DNA from: Tenebrio molitor
Lineage: Eukaryota; Arthropoda; Insecta; Coleoptera; Tenebrionidae
Length of the DNA: 64,000 bases
Direction: 5' to 3'
Assembly: GCF_963966145.1 (NCBI RefSeq)
Contig: NC_091047.1
Coordinates: 14,074,001-14,138,000, forward strand
The notes under the pieces were generated by a model. That model worked only from the letters and a program-made list of their open reading frames with translations. It searched no databases and had not been told where the DNA came from. Shown piece after piece: positions 49,704-61,482 of the stretch. The translations under genes were made by a program, and so were the position numbers. Position 1 is the stretch's first letter, and the number at the start of each line of letters is the position of its first letter.

Positions 49704-49951
49704 CAGTTGCGAGCCATAAATTTTGGTCGTCAAGGTCATTCTTTGACGCAATTGAAAATGCTCCATTGTAAAACAGTCGTAAATATCATAGCCTATCATC
49801 ATGTTGTATGACATTAATTGTCATTTTTTTCTCATTTTTTTTGACACTTTGTTGACATGCGCATAATCAGGCAGGAACATTTTTTAAATTTGTTACAATC
49901 TAACCAAATTTTGAATTGACATTGACGACCAAAATTTATTGCTCGCGACAG
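49704..49951. mobile_element. TA-flanked MITE, 248 bp
   Basis: TIRs CAGTTGCGAGCCATAAATTT (left) and CTGTCGCGAGCAATAAATTT (right, reverse complement), continuing TGGTCGTCAA, flanked by TA. No ORF. Confidence 0.8.
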
Positions 49952-50339
49952 TACATTTTCAAATATTCCTAACATCATGCGCTGCTGTCAAATGTCAAAA
50001 GCAGACGCAGGTCATGTCGACTTTTTGACTCGGACTAACCTCATTGGACTATAATTATAAATGGACTAGAGTTATGTATATTTGAAAGAAAAGTATAAAC
50101 GACAATGTATAGTAGCTGTAGAGTAATCGTTTCTGTTAACTCCAAGGTCCTAGTATTATTGTAGCACCTAGTTCCTAGTGACAGTGACATGTGTTAATTA
50201 ACTTGAATCTATTTTAGGTGTTTTTTTAACAAGGTATGTAATTGTTTTCGTTGCATTGAAGTACTTTCTTCCTCTTATAAAAACAAATTCATTCTACATA
50301 TTCGTTTTGACAGAGTCGGGTGAAATAGCAGTAAAATTC

Positions 50340-51600
50340 GTTTCAATTAACGGTTGTAGTGACGGCGATGAAGCAGAGGCTTGAAGTTTCGTTGAAAAGA
50401 GGCGGTCTGATAGAACAGTTTTTGCATCTCGGCTATTGTTCGTCGCAATCTTTCAAGACGTCTCGCATTACTGGTATTAAGTTTCATGCTACTGAGCCTG
50501 TGATATCGTCCGCCCATGCCTTAAGCTTTGCGCGGACGTAAATTGAAAAGAGTCTTTTTTCACTAATCGGTATACCTGACGGCCCATGATACATCCATCT
50601 ATTCAGGCTCAAGGTCGCTGCGAGTCGTTAGTAATTAGTTGGACTTAATTAAATAAGGAAGAAAAGTCCACAAAGCTTGAAAGCTTTCACCCCCTCGCTT
50701 TAAATAAAGCTTGTGGGTCTCGACAGTTTTGCGCTCGACTGCGCATCACACCCCAATATCTAGCTGACTTGATCCAAACGCATTCAACAACTCACGCAAT
50801 TGTTGTATAATGGAGCCAACAGAAAACCATTGTGTTCCAAAGGACTTGATGAAAGGGTGATTGCGTTAACCGGCCGGTATTTTCAAAGGTGGCAGCTTTT
50901 AAGAGGACACTCCAATTTGTTACTTGCAATCCATTCAAAGATTTTGAGTTGATGGCATAATAATGATTGCGTTTTATCCAAATTTTCTCATGTGGAATGT
51001 TTGATCAATATTGTATGACAGGGTGGACGAGTAAATTGTTTTGGTTTGTTAAATTCGAGGTCGTTATAAAATTACTGATGGAGAAGTAACAAATAAGGTT
51101 TCGTCGGACCTGGTGAAAAATTTCGCCAGACAATTTTATGCCTGGTTGGAACAGTGTTGTGTCGGTAATGGTGGAAAAACGTGAGTATTTTTAAACCAAT
51201 TTGCGAGCTACAAAAGAGCAAAATTGACTCTGCAATAAAGAAACGAGAAAACAATTTTCTCCAAACGTCGTTGGAAGAGGATTGTGTGTTGGAAACGCAT
51301 CAGGAATGCATCTGTGAAAGAGGGTTGCCTAAACAGCCGGTGAACGCGGAACGAATTGGTGAGGAAATACGGGAAGCGGTAAAAAGCGGCAAAAGCGATA
51401 AAGATCGGCAAAGAGCGCGATCCTCGACTGCTATATAAGTGTGGGAATGGAAACAGACGCGGGGCGACCATCCAGAAAATTCGTTTGTGGAGGAAAATGG
51501 AACCGGGTTTTTCTGAAGACAAATGATGTGGGGTGATGTATCCATACTAATGCGCCGTTTTCGCCCCGTCAAGTCCACCGACATCAGACATCACTTGCCG
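50340..51600. promoter_or_regulatory. GC-richer island in Rx intron with overlapping ORFs
   Basis: Repeat-poor block. ORFs of 60-104 codons are open in several frames on both strands between 51181 and 51584. This reflects low stop density, not coding. No domain or splice context was seen. Candidate regulatory DNA. Confidence 0.28.
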
Positions 51601-52109
51601 ATTTACCACAATTATTATCTTTGTTACTACGTTGCCAGCTCCAACTAATCAAAATATCCTTAAAAATGATCTTTTCTTAATTTATAAAATCATACTTGTT
51701 CCACGTTGTAGTCAAAGTTACATACTTTTATTTCCAAATACACACGATATGTCAACTAAATATCCTGCTTTATGGAATTCAGATATAATCATATTGCTGT
51801 ACGTAATTAATTTTATGTTCATTCTTACATTGTGTATCACATTTAAGAAAAAGTCAGCCTGATAATCTCGAAATCTGTAGAAGTAGATTTAAATTTTGCA
51901 CAGTCGTAGATCTTCATAAGGTGCATCTTTTCAAATACTTAAACTCAACTGATATTACCAATTGGCGATATTTTGCTTAGAACGTATTTTGCTTTCGAGT
52001 TGGAGATATTGAAAAAGTTTATTGGAAAAAGTTGTCTGTGAAACTATTACATTAATTTTTTTAAAGTAATTTTTACTAGTTCATTATTTCAGTATTATTT
52101 TTTGTTTCA

Positions 52110-52319
52110 TATATCGAGTGTTAATTTAAATGTATCCTCAAAGTTGCCGTTGAAGAGTCGATTGTGAACGCAACACACGTCAGTCTGCAAGTAAAAACAC
52201 AAACAACTAAAAAGTGAGGTTAGATTTAAACAGCTGATCGGTGATCTGTAAGCCGTGGTGTGTTCAAAATCGCCTCTTCAACGCCCACTTTGAGAATAAA
52301 TTAAAATGAACACCCGATA
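52110..52319. mobile_element. Fold-back MITE, divergent 'GGCGTCGAAGT' family, copy 4
   Basis: Ends resemble GAGTGTTAATTTAAAT and its inverse, with GTTGAAGAGTCGATTGTGAA inside. The interior has AACACAAACAACTAAAAAG and TTTAAACAGCTGATCGGTGA. More diverged terminal arms than copies 2, 3 and 5; same subfamily as 58575-58753. Confidence 0.65.
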
Positions 52320-52419
52320 GAATTCTTTTATTTAATTTTTTTATGTTCCTTTCATATGGTATAAATAATATAGAACAGAATAAGCTGACTTTGATTTATT
52401 ATAATAAACTGAGAGAATG

Positions 52420-52560
52420 CAAGCTTTCGCGGTCGTTATCCGTGAAGTTAATGGTTTCCGGGTGATACCACCATCGTCGAAGTGTAGGTGCTGACGTTTC
52501 GTTAGTTATGCTACTAACTTCTTCAGAGCAGGTCTCGAGTCAGTTTCCGACTTTATTAAT
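52420..52560 (-). mobile_element. Penelope-like terminal fragment
   Basis: Short GC-richer fragment carrying CTGAAGAAGTTAGTAGCATA then CTAACGAAACGTCAGCACC on the minus strand. This arrangement is recognised from the terminal repeats of Penelope-like retroelements. No reverse transcriptase or GIY-YIG sequence is present, so only the terminus survives. Confidence 0.45.
52489..52530 (-). ncRNA. Hammerhead-ribozyme-like core
   Basis: On the minus strand, TGCT (stem I), CTGAAGA (matching the CUGANGA core), GTTAG-loop-CTAAC (stem II, 5 bp), GAAAC, GTC (cleavage triplet) and AGCA (complement of TGCT) follow in order. Stem III is reduced to the palindrome ACGT, as in the minimal, dimer-dependent hammerheads of Penelope-like elements. 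All invariant core bases appear present. Activity is not shown. Confidence 0.55.
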
Positions 52561-52999
52561 TATTATAAAAAAAAAAATAAGGAAAGCACAACATAAACAA
52601 AATTAAATAAAAAACGTATGTAATTTAATCCTTTAATTGTTGGTAATGGTTTTAATCTTGGCTGCAGATGTGAACAATGAACAATAAATACAAACCGCAG
52701 AAAATTCTGTTACATTTATTTTAATGGGAGATAATAATAATAATTGCCCTTGTGTGTATTTTGATCGGTTGTTTCAAACAAGGGGGATGTTAAATGACGA
52801 GCGTTTAGTCTGAGAATGAACACAGATGCTTTTTTATTGCCTAGTGTTAACGTCTCTATCAACCATTAGTAATCCAGACTAATCCACGTTCATGGAGCAG
52901 AAGTCATCTATTTTGTGTGACAGTCAAGAACACAATTCATTCTTGCACGGTTGATCATACAAATTAGTAGAATTTAGCTTCAATAAAGCTCACTTAAAA

Positions 53000-53720
53000 G
53001 CATCCAACGAAATTTATTTCTTTAATGACGAAAATTTGTTCTTTTCATCGTTTATTTTTAGCATCGTTTGGGTCTTTATGGGCAAATGAAGAGAGCCATT
53101 CGAAAGTCAGCAGGAGGTATAATGGAGATTCGAACGTAATTTAATTTAAATGTTTAACGTTTGATTTGAAAACGAGGTGATGAGATGGTTGATTGAATTT
53201 ATAAAGTCTGGCAGATGATGTGAAATCGGGCAGATGTTGAAGGAGCCGACGAGGAGTTGCCCGAGAGAGCGTTCTATGCTCCTTGATTAGTGTTTATAAC
53301 AACCTTCATTAAAACTTTGATTAATAACCGCTAAATTGAGTGTTAAATTCATTACACAAAGTGAATAAATTGAAGATTAATTAACCATTGATAATTTAAA
53401 CTCGCTAGGCCGTGGCTTAACGAGGTTAAAATTTGCATTTGAGGACGGAAAGCACTTTACAGGCATAAACACAATTAGGAGGGGGCAACGCGTGGGAGGA
53501 ATAGCAAGGGTTGCTTGCTGATGGACCTACGTACGGACTACATAACAGTGCCACTTCATTAAGCAGAAGAAGGGTTGGCCGGAAGTGTCAAGTGCACGCG
53601 TACTTCCGCCGGCCATCTGGACTACCATCTATCACATCCTTATTCGCCTAATCCTGGACGCGATGATGCAGTTCGCACGTTTCTTGCGTGCCGTCGTCGA
53701 ACTACTCTTCAATAAGAAAT
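53000..53720. promoter_or_regulatory. GC-richer island in Rx intron
   Basis: Repeat-free block with AGTTAATTAACC-type homeodomain sites near 53380 and GC-rich sequence at 53560-53640. No credible ORF. Candidate enhancer by composition only. Confidence 0.27.
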
Positions 53721-54945
53721 TATAATAATTAAAGGATATTACTACGTTTATGGCGCAACAGAATTGAAAATTGTTGTTACAGTTCCAATTGAGAATAATA
53801 GTCGCAGACAGGAAGTGAACCATTCAACGTTTCTTATTTGATTGTACCTGTGAAAACGAGGTGCAGACGTTAATTTACAGTAAAATAAATAGGTATCCAA
53901 CATTCTGATTTATCGATATTTGTTGGAAACAGAAGTTGTAAAATATTTCTTTCGAACAATCGCCATTCTTCCCATATTATAAGAACGTAAATAGATGTTC
54001 GCTTTTTCACGTCTTCAATTAATGACACAGTAACTAAATTATTTACGACGAATTTGCATGAACAGTTTCTAATAAGTACTGATGGTAAGTAAGAACCAAG
54101 AACTAATGCAACTGTAGTTTAAGAACAGTGTAATCAAAATTGTATGAAACATTCACACACACTATGTGAAACTAACAGTATAAAAATTTTTAGACACACG
54201 GTTATTGTGTTATTAAAGGAATTTAAATTTAAATTAAATTGTTTACAGGAATTGCAAACTCGAACAATCTGAATTAATTGTTGTACCACTTAGGTGTATA
54301 AACAGTGTATTACAGAACAAGCGTGGAAAATGACAGATTTCGCATAAGTGTGTATGTTTATGGATAACGCGACAGTCGAGCGCAGAAATCACACGAATGC
54401 ATCAAAGACATTTATGGCCTCCTCAACTCTAAATAAATAACATATTTACACATTTTGAACAGCTACGGTATCCTGATTTTTACACACTAACCAAACTATC
54501 TGTCATTTTACCGCACGGTATGTGTAAACTAACACGAAAATTTTAAGCTTTCAGGGACTTAAAAAAATGTTAGCTTATCATAAATAAAGTCCATTTATAC
54601 TAAGACCGCTACCATTGATCCGTCCAGTTTTCAAAAATGAACATAATTTAATTGTTTTCGTCTAAAGTCTGATGGCGCCATCTTGGTGAATGTCAGTTTA
54701 TCGGTATAATAGATAACTTTCTGCCATTTCATTAATCCACGACCTGCTGTTATAACCGGCCTCTTCATTTCGTTAAAAATACATTATGAAAATGTTTTCG
54801 AGAAAGAGCCAATTTCCGCCGATGAGGGCGCAACAAAACGGGTGCTTCACACTTAAATAATAACACAGGTCTGCAAAATTGGGCTCATCAATACCTGTTT
54901 TAGTCTTAATAACGGTTTTAGGTGTTTTATATGGTGATGATTATA

Positions 54946-55217
54946 TTGGGTGATTCAAAATGATTATGGATAAGTATGGCAACTATGAACGAAAATTTAT
55001 GTGTCAACTGTGTGGGTGGGGTATAGTTGACATTTGTATGACATTTCATAGGCGTGCATTTGATTTTTTATACCATTGCACTTTGATTTGACAATTTTCA
55101 AAATTGCGCGGCTCTGGACTGTCAAAGAAATGTTAACTCTATCCTACCCACACAGTTGCCACATAAATTTTCGTACATAGTTGCCATACTTATCCAAAAT
55201 AATTTTGAATCACCCAA
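54946..55217. mobile_element. TA-flanked MITE, 272 bp
   Basis: TIRs TTGGGTGATTCAAAATGATT (left) and TTGGGTGATTCAAAATTATT (right, reverse complement), continuing GGATAAGTATGGCAACTATG. TA flanks both ends. Confidence 0.8.
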
Positions 55218-55381
55218 TAATATTAGCGTCGTTTTTTCACATAAGATTTTTCAGGAAACGAGATTTTTAAAAATATGAAAAAATACAGCATAAATTTTAA
55301 AATTATATATATTTATATTAAGAGAAATAATATTATACTGTATTAATACATTTAAGTACATTATAAATTCTTGTGATATCC

Positions 55382-55985
55382 TGTTTTTTTCTCCTCAAAG
55401 GTTCTAGTGTGCCTTTCCCTCTTGTGAACCATGTGAGATTCATCTCTTTTTAACGTCCAGTAATACCTGGCACCCATGTTCACATTCCATCTGCCTTGGT
55501 ACCAGCATTCCCTCCTTTATGTCTTGGCGGTGAAATCTTTCACCTTGTACTTCACTGACGTCTCTCAGATTTTCGGGAAAATAGTCCAAATGAGAATTTA
55601 AAAAATCCGTTTTGAAGCTCATTCAATAACCTAAATTTTTGAAATTGATGAGTATATCTTTAACTAAGCTTTTATAATTTAGGCTTTTATGATTGCCGGG
55701 AAAATTCTGGACAACTTCTTTAAAGGATTTCCAAGCCTTTTTTTCAATTTCTTCATTTTACATTCAAATACTTTCATAAGCTTCCGGATGTCTCGGCCAA
55801 TAAAAACGCCTTCCTTTAATTTGGCTTCTGATAAATATCGAAATGTTTAGCACAAATACATTATGTAAAACATTCACCCCGCTTTAGTTTCATAAGTCAA
55901 AGTTTCATATTATGAAGTAAAGGGGAACTTTTTGGGGATCAACTAAATTTTTGCGTATTACGTTTTTGCTACCGATTTTAAAATA
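55382..55985 (-). pseudogene. Decayed arthropod transposon ORF ('PENL..GERFH' family)
   Basis: Minus-strand fragments in shifting frames follow one known arthropod transposon-associated protein in order. They are NLVDPQKV, LLHNMKL, SEAKLKEGVFIGRDIRKLMK, KKAWKSFKEVVQNFPGN, HSHLDYFPENLRDVSEVQ, GERFHRQDIKE and YWTLKRDESHMVHKRE. At least three frameshifts and one internal stop (just before MSFKTDF) break the frame. The longest open piece is 55440-55622. The family's biochemical role is not known to me; it occurs as many copies in insect genomes. No TIRs were found, so the element is truncated. Confidence 0.7.
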
Positions 55986-56524
55986 ACTCTAGAAGACCAC
56001 TCCTTGCTGATCCAGTATGTATCCTTGTTTCTGCTGTACCATTCACATAAGAAACAAAGATACTTTGTATATTTTCCTTTTTGTCCAAGTTTGTCGCCAT
56101 TTCAACAACTTTTGTAATATTTATTTACTTCCGTGTTTTAAACTGGCCAACTCATGTCAAAAAAAGCCCAATTTACACATGAACGAGTTGAATACAACGT
56201 TTTTTTGTTCGACGAGCTCGTTAAAGGCTCCAAATTGCTTAAAATCTTTAAAATTAGCTTGACGTTTCGTTTTGACAAGTTCTGATATTTATCAAAATCC
56301 GTTCACACAGGAGAAAATTCTCAAATTCTGACAGTGTCGAACAAACAAATTACTTATATCGTTGATTTTTGACAAACATTTTCGGATATGTCAATTTATA
56401 TTTCAAAATTCCATTTGGTGTAAATTACAGTTTTCGATTTCATCCAATGGGGTAGCAAGAAGCAACTCAAAAATTTTAAGTTGGGCCACCACTGGTTGGA
56501 ATATAAAAGTGTAGCCTATAAAGG

Positions 56525-56676
56525 CTGTTGTAGCTTATAAAGGCTGTTTTTTTAAATTTGGCGTCGAAGTAGGCGTTGGAGAGTCGCTGATCCGTGATCC
56601 GTAACCTGTATAGTGCGTTCACAATCGACAGTTCAACGCCTACTTCGACTCCAAATTTAAAAAAACACCCGTTACT
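56525..56676. mobile_element. Fold-back MITE, 'GGCGTCGAAGT' family, copy 5
   Basis: Left end GCTG plus T-run, AATTTGGCGTCGAAGTAGGC and GTTGGAGAGTCG; right end inverse, closing ACACCCGTTA. The interior CTGATCCGTGATCCGTAACC is almost identical to copy 2 at 30630 but lacks its middle segment. Confidence 0.78.
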
Positions 56677-57119
56677 AAAAAATGACCATTTAGAAATACA
56701 AATTAATCTACCTCACGATTTTTCCCCAAATTAACAACATAAATTTAAGGAATTTCATTCCCTACTATACTCGCACTGTTTGTAATTCACCACACCATTA
56801 TCGTATTAGCGATACCTGTGAAGCTGTGAATTAGCTAAATATGAGTTATGTCTCAATAAATTACAATCGTAGCTTTTGACGTATTTATATAGACATAAAT
56901 TGTGGTCCATAAATAAAACATCGATAGAAAATGCTTTACGGGAGTTGAAATGAAGATGCCAACATCTTCTTATGTCGTTCCACAAATATTTTTAATTTTT
57001 AATTGATAACTTTTTTTCTTTCAGTTTCAAGAAATTTTTGTTAAATGGAGATGATTATTGTTAGCTCGTGTCCACGAAATAAGATTGCCAGTTTAACTTA
57101 ATAGATATCTAACTGCAAC

Positions 57120-58400
57120 GGTTTATGACATCCCGAAAATGACAAATGGATTAGGCATCATGAGGGGTGCATGCAAGTTTGAATTATCGTCGAGTTCGAC
57201 GTACCGACTGGGAAAGACCACAGATTCTGATATCGCCGCAAGTGCACGAGATCCTGGTGAAAGGACACCGGAGCGGCGATGCTTCTTCTGGGATAATGAT
57301 TGAAATGAAGTGGCGTCGGTGTAGGCAAGGGGCGGCAGGTGATGTGGCCTTGATTAAGTGGCGCGTTTAAGCGTCGCGTGACTGCAGCAACGCCGTTATT
57401 AGACACGACATTCGGAATTATTTTATCAGCGGCTGAGACGCACGAGGACCCTTATTTCCTGCCATTTATTAGCAATCACGCGCAGCACTGGCCTTTTCTT
57501 ACCCCGTGCCAGCTTCGTGATCGCATTAATTATGCGAACCACCCTTGCATGCTAGTTTTAATAGTCTCGCGGAGTTCGGGCCCGAGCGGAGCGTTGGTTG
57601 TTGGTTTAGGGCCGAATCGCTGGCCCCGTATAATGTAAGATAAATTAATTTTATTGCCGACTAAACAGCCGAAGATTGTTGTCGAGTCGGCACGCGATGT
57701 GACATGTATTTATGCCGGGGTCGCACGAACGCCTCGTTACGCACCGACGGAGGGGGCGGCGGGACGCCCGCGCCCCCGCCGAAATCTGAAACTTTAAATT
57801 AAATTTCCGTTTTTGAATTGCACGCAACAAGCCAACCAATTGCCGTTTTATATTCGAGAGTCGGTCGCCCGGGGCCGGCAACTTTCCTCCTCGGAAAATG
57901 GCTTTTCTTGTATATTCCCCGGCCAATATGAGTCGAAGAGCAAATAAAATAAAAAGACACAAAGTTATTCAATTTATACGAATTTTCCGCGCGAGTTAAC
58001 GTATATTGAATCGGTGTGGGCTGACAGCGGGCGGAACGACGCCGTCGCCGTCGCCGTCACCGTCGGCAGGGCGCTCGCTCTGACTCACTTGATTTCCGCG
58101 ATTGTCGCGTGCACCTGGACGACTCGGCGCCAATTTATCACAGCGCCGAACTAACAAGACGCTCCTAACGAGACAATCGGATTACACTCTCGATCTCGTG
58201 TCAGATTGACGCTTCCATCTCGACTTAGCTTCTATGTTCCAGACACAAAGCCCGAACGGGTAATTACCGGCCCTTCCGTGGCTCTTCTTTGGCCGCTCCT
58301 CCCCACACCCAGACCCCCGATACCAAAATGTGTCGTTCCGCTCTTAAAACGATTGTCATCGGTGGTCGCGCTCAACGAATCTTTACTCAAATCAAATTTC
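57120..58400. promoter_or_regulatory. Most GC-rich island of the window, in Rx intron
   Basis: A 1.3-kb block with CpG-rich sequence peaking at 57720-57900 and 58020-58130, the latter with a short (GCCGTC)n tract. ORFs up to 111 codons in several frames reflect GC content. No domain, no splice-flanked exon and no repeat are recognised. Could be a CpG-rich alternative promoter or enhancer for Rx, 5-6 kb downstream of its homeodomain exon. Confidence 0.35.
58041..58062. repeat. (GCCGTC)n microsatellite
   Basis: About 3.5 imperfect hexamer units (GCCGTCGCCGTCGCCGTCAC) inside the GC island. Confidence 0.7.
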
Positions 58401-58574
58401 AAAGTACATACTGAGTGTCCCGTAATTATTTACTCACCACTTATAGATTCCCTCGTAACAACAGCTGCTACTACCACTAAAATTTTACTCGTTACGCTGA
58501 TAAAACACCACGATGCAGATGACTTGGATGAAAATGTCTGAGAACTCAGACAATACTTTTGTTTTTCACAGCGT

Positions 58575-58753
58575 CCTCTTATTTACGTTGAAGAGTCGAT
58601 TGTGAACGCACCACTCGTCCGTCTGCAGAGTAAAAACACAAACAACGCAAAAAATAAGGTTAGATTTAAATAGCTGATCCATGATCCGTGTTGCGTTCAC
58701 AATCGACTCTTCAACGCTAACTTTGACGGGAAATTTAAATGAACACTCGATAC
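58575..58753. mobile_element. Fold-back MITE, 'GGCGTCGAAGT' family, copy 6
   Basis: Inverted blocks CGTTGAAGAGTCGATTGTGA and ACAATCGACTCTTCAACG flank AACACAAACAACGCAAAAAA and TTTAAATAGCTGATCCATGA. It ends GAACACTCGATA, like copy 4. The outer left T-run is degraded. Confidence 0.68.
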
Positions 58754-59059
58754 TTACGTTGTCACGGTCGAAAATTTCAATTGTAATAAATTGAACTGAT
58801 ATGAACTAAAGTTGTTAAATTTGTTCTAAAATGTGGACCTTTATCTGATTCTAATCTTATCCTATGAAATGTAGAATCACTATTTACATTTTTAATAAGA
58901 AGTTGTTAAAGTGTCTCGCCTTTATGCTGTCCTGCAGGCTCCGACCTTTGAACTCTACGTCACTAGTTCACTTTGTTTACATATTCCACGTGCTACTCTC
59001 ATTAAATTTTCATCTATTTAGCTTTAAGGATGAATCGATTTGCACTTCAAAATTCAATT

Positions 59060-60600
59060 TAATTCATAAAGTTGGGGGTGCGACGAGGAAAGAACGCACC
59101 CCGATCCAAAACAGCGTTGGTGGGAATCGCTTACCCTCTTCGAACCAAAGACATCAACGAGCGCAACACCAAAGTAGACGAAGTACATGATGGGGTTCAC
59201 GATATCCATTCAGAAGACGAGGAACGATTGGTTGCAGTTAAGAAAGCGCTGCAGGAGCAGAAAGACCTGAGGGAACTGTTTCTCGTGACCGAAATTCCCA
59301 ATTCTTTTCTTCAGGTCGTTAAAGACTTGGACTCAACTGAGTTATGGGCAGTGAGGAGTACGTCACAACTGACTAAAAGTAGATGATCAATCAGGTCAAC
59401 ATTACGACTTCTCAGTTCGCTTCACTATCACTGTCATTCGAATCTGTGGGAACGACTTTGGCCATCAATACGAGTTGAGTGGACCTTCTAGCTGAACATG
59501 ATTGACACAACACGCGTCTTCCACGTCGGTTCTGCCCTTGTTGATCATGATCACTTTAATTCATCGTTGAGTGATAGAAGTGGGTTGGCTCTTACTCCAA
59601 TGCTCTAGCAAGGTGATTTTGAATTTGGGGTGCGTTGTTTTCCCGTAGCACCCCAAATTTCCTAATCGTAAATAATTTTTTTGGTTTTGGTTGGATTCAC
59701 TTTTAACGAACTTGGACTGAGTAGCATAGAGCTAATTTAAAGTCCCGGAGAAACAGGAGCTCGAATAAGTTTTATATATACAGAGTGATTCATATTGTAT
59801 CATACAAACTTTAACCGGTGGTAGATTCCAACCCCTAGACACTCTTACAAATTGTCAGGCATTTTTGTCAAAATGAAACTAAAGCGAACTTTATAATACC
59901 AATATTTTCTCTATAGCAACAATTATTTGCTTCTATGTATTATGACATTCATGACATTTGTTATACATTGGACGTAAAGTGGAATAATTTAGCGAAGAAT
60001 GGCATTTACTAATAGTAAAAAAACCGATATGCCAATTTATGCCAAATTTTGGTTTATGACTCCAAATTTTATTGTCAAGAGCCTTTTGAGACCGGAACCT
60101 GCCACTGGTTAAAATATTTATGAAACTATATGAACCACCCTGTATATTACTCTTTCGGATTTGTCTGTGTGGCTTGGTAAAGATCGCAAAGTGTTTGTCG
60201 AGATTTTGGTACTTGATATTTAAGAGTTCGTGTTTGAGTGAGACCCCGTTGATCTGTACATTTTTTTTATTTGGTGCAGCTTCGCCCGACAGCTCAACAT
60301 GTAAAAGTACTTGTCGATTCTTGATAAAGGGTTGAGTTAAACTCGACCGCCACGCAATTTATCTCCGTACGATCTGGTTATCTTCCACTTGTGGCAGTGG
60401 TAACAATTTTAGCCACTGAACTGCTTACATCCCTTCGGATTCAAGGGGGAGCCATAACATCGGAATTCGCAGCGCCCTATCAGCGCCAGTTGCGGACCAC
60501 CCCCAACAAACGTTTGAGCTAGACCAGGCCGAGGATCTATTCGGACTGATCTGTCCACTTTGTAGCTCACATAGAACAAATCAGAGGCATACTAGGCATA
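59060..60600. other. GC-balanced unique block with ORF 59072-59386; unexplained
   Basis: The plus-strand ORF is 104 codons long. It is highly charged (for example HSEDEERLVAVKKALQEQKD) and has a more protein-like composition than other chance ORFs. No family is recognised, and no in-frame splice partner is evident. Sequence of similar composition continues to 60600, interrupted by a 362-bp MITE. It may be the relic of a retroelement or a lost exon. Confidence 0.3.
59781..60142. mobile_element. TA-flanked MITE, 362 bp
   Basis: TIRs CAGAGTGATTCATATTGTAT (left) and CAGGGTGGTTCATATAGTTT (right, reverse complement), then TTTAACCRGTGG. TA flanks both ends. It interrupts the GC-balanced block. Confidence 0.75.
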
Positions 60601-60695
60601 TAGAAGTTCTTGCTTTTACAGAAAACAGTGTGAGTTTCTTTTAAATCCGGAAAAATATAGTGTTTAAGAACTGTACCAACAAAATTAATATCATT

Positions 60696-60826
60696 CAGGC
60701 CCGGTTTATTCACCTTCAAGTAAATTTATCTGGCCAGTAGTTGATATGATTTAGAATCTGCTATTGATAGATCCATGGTAATTACCGTTCAAATAAAGTT
60801 ACTTGAAGGTGAATAAACCGGGCCTG
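60696..60826. mobile_element. Short MITE, 131 bp, with 28-bp perfect TIRs
   Basis: Exact inverse ends beginning CAGGCCCGGTTTATTCACCT and continuing TCAAGTAA. No TA or other clear target duplication, so it is a different superfamily from most MITEs here or an excision/insertion scar. Confidence 0.75.
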
Positions 60827-61183
60827 AGTCTAACAACCACTCGTTAAAAGATGTTGTTCTTGATAAATATGATTTAATTAACGATCTCGGTGTCGTTTTT
60901 TCGTCTTATGGTGATACTGGTGACTCTTTCAAGTTAGAATGTTAAATTTTATAGTCCAAAAATGGAATTGATAAAACTCCTTGTTTAACTACACTTTTGT
61001 GAATATTTACGAATCTATTTTTGTTTTTGATATCCAACGAAGCTTTTGTATCTATTTAATCATAAAACATCTAAATCAGACAAGCAGAATCGATATTTGT
61101 TATTTTATTTTTACATTATAATAAGTAACTTTAGAAAAAAATCTACATAACCACTTACTTGTTTTAGTTTTGTTGGCACGAAA

Positions 61184-61482
61184 AGGGTGTTTTTTTTAAT
61201 TTTGGGGTCGAAGTTGGCGTTGAAGACTCGATTGTGAGTGAACCATTCGTCTTAAAAGCACTGATTTTTCAAACTGCAGATTAAAAACACACACAACGCA
61301 AAAAGTAAGGTTAGATTTAAATAGCTAATGAAGCACACGTCTTAAAAAAGACTGATTTTTGAAACAGCATAATTATTATAAAGACGCAAACAGCGAGGTT
61401 AAAAAAGCTGATCAGAGTTGTAATCCGGTGGTGCGTTCACAATCGACTTTTCAACGCCAACTTCGACGCCAAATTTATATGG
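61184..61482. mobile_element. Fold-back MITE, 'GGCGTCGAAGT' family, copy 7 (long form)
   Basis: Left end GGGTG plus T-run and AATTTTGGGGTCGAAGTTGG; right end CAACGCCAACTTCGACGCC. The interior contains two tandem versions of the 'CGTCTTAAAA...GACTGATTTTT' module, as in copy 1 at 1812, marking a long subfamily. Confidence 0.75.

Noticed and set aside
51181..51584. Cluster of overlapping ORFs on both strands
   Set aside because: Several frames are open at once, a sign of low stop density, not of a coding exon.
57378..58541. ORFs of 86-111 codons in the GC island as candidate genes
   Set aside because: They overlap on both strands, lack domains and follow GC content; no splice-supported exon could be defined.
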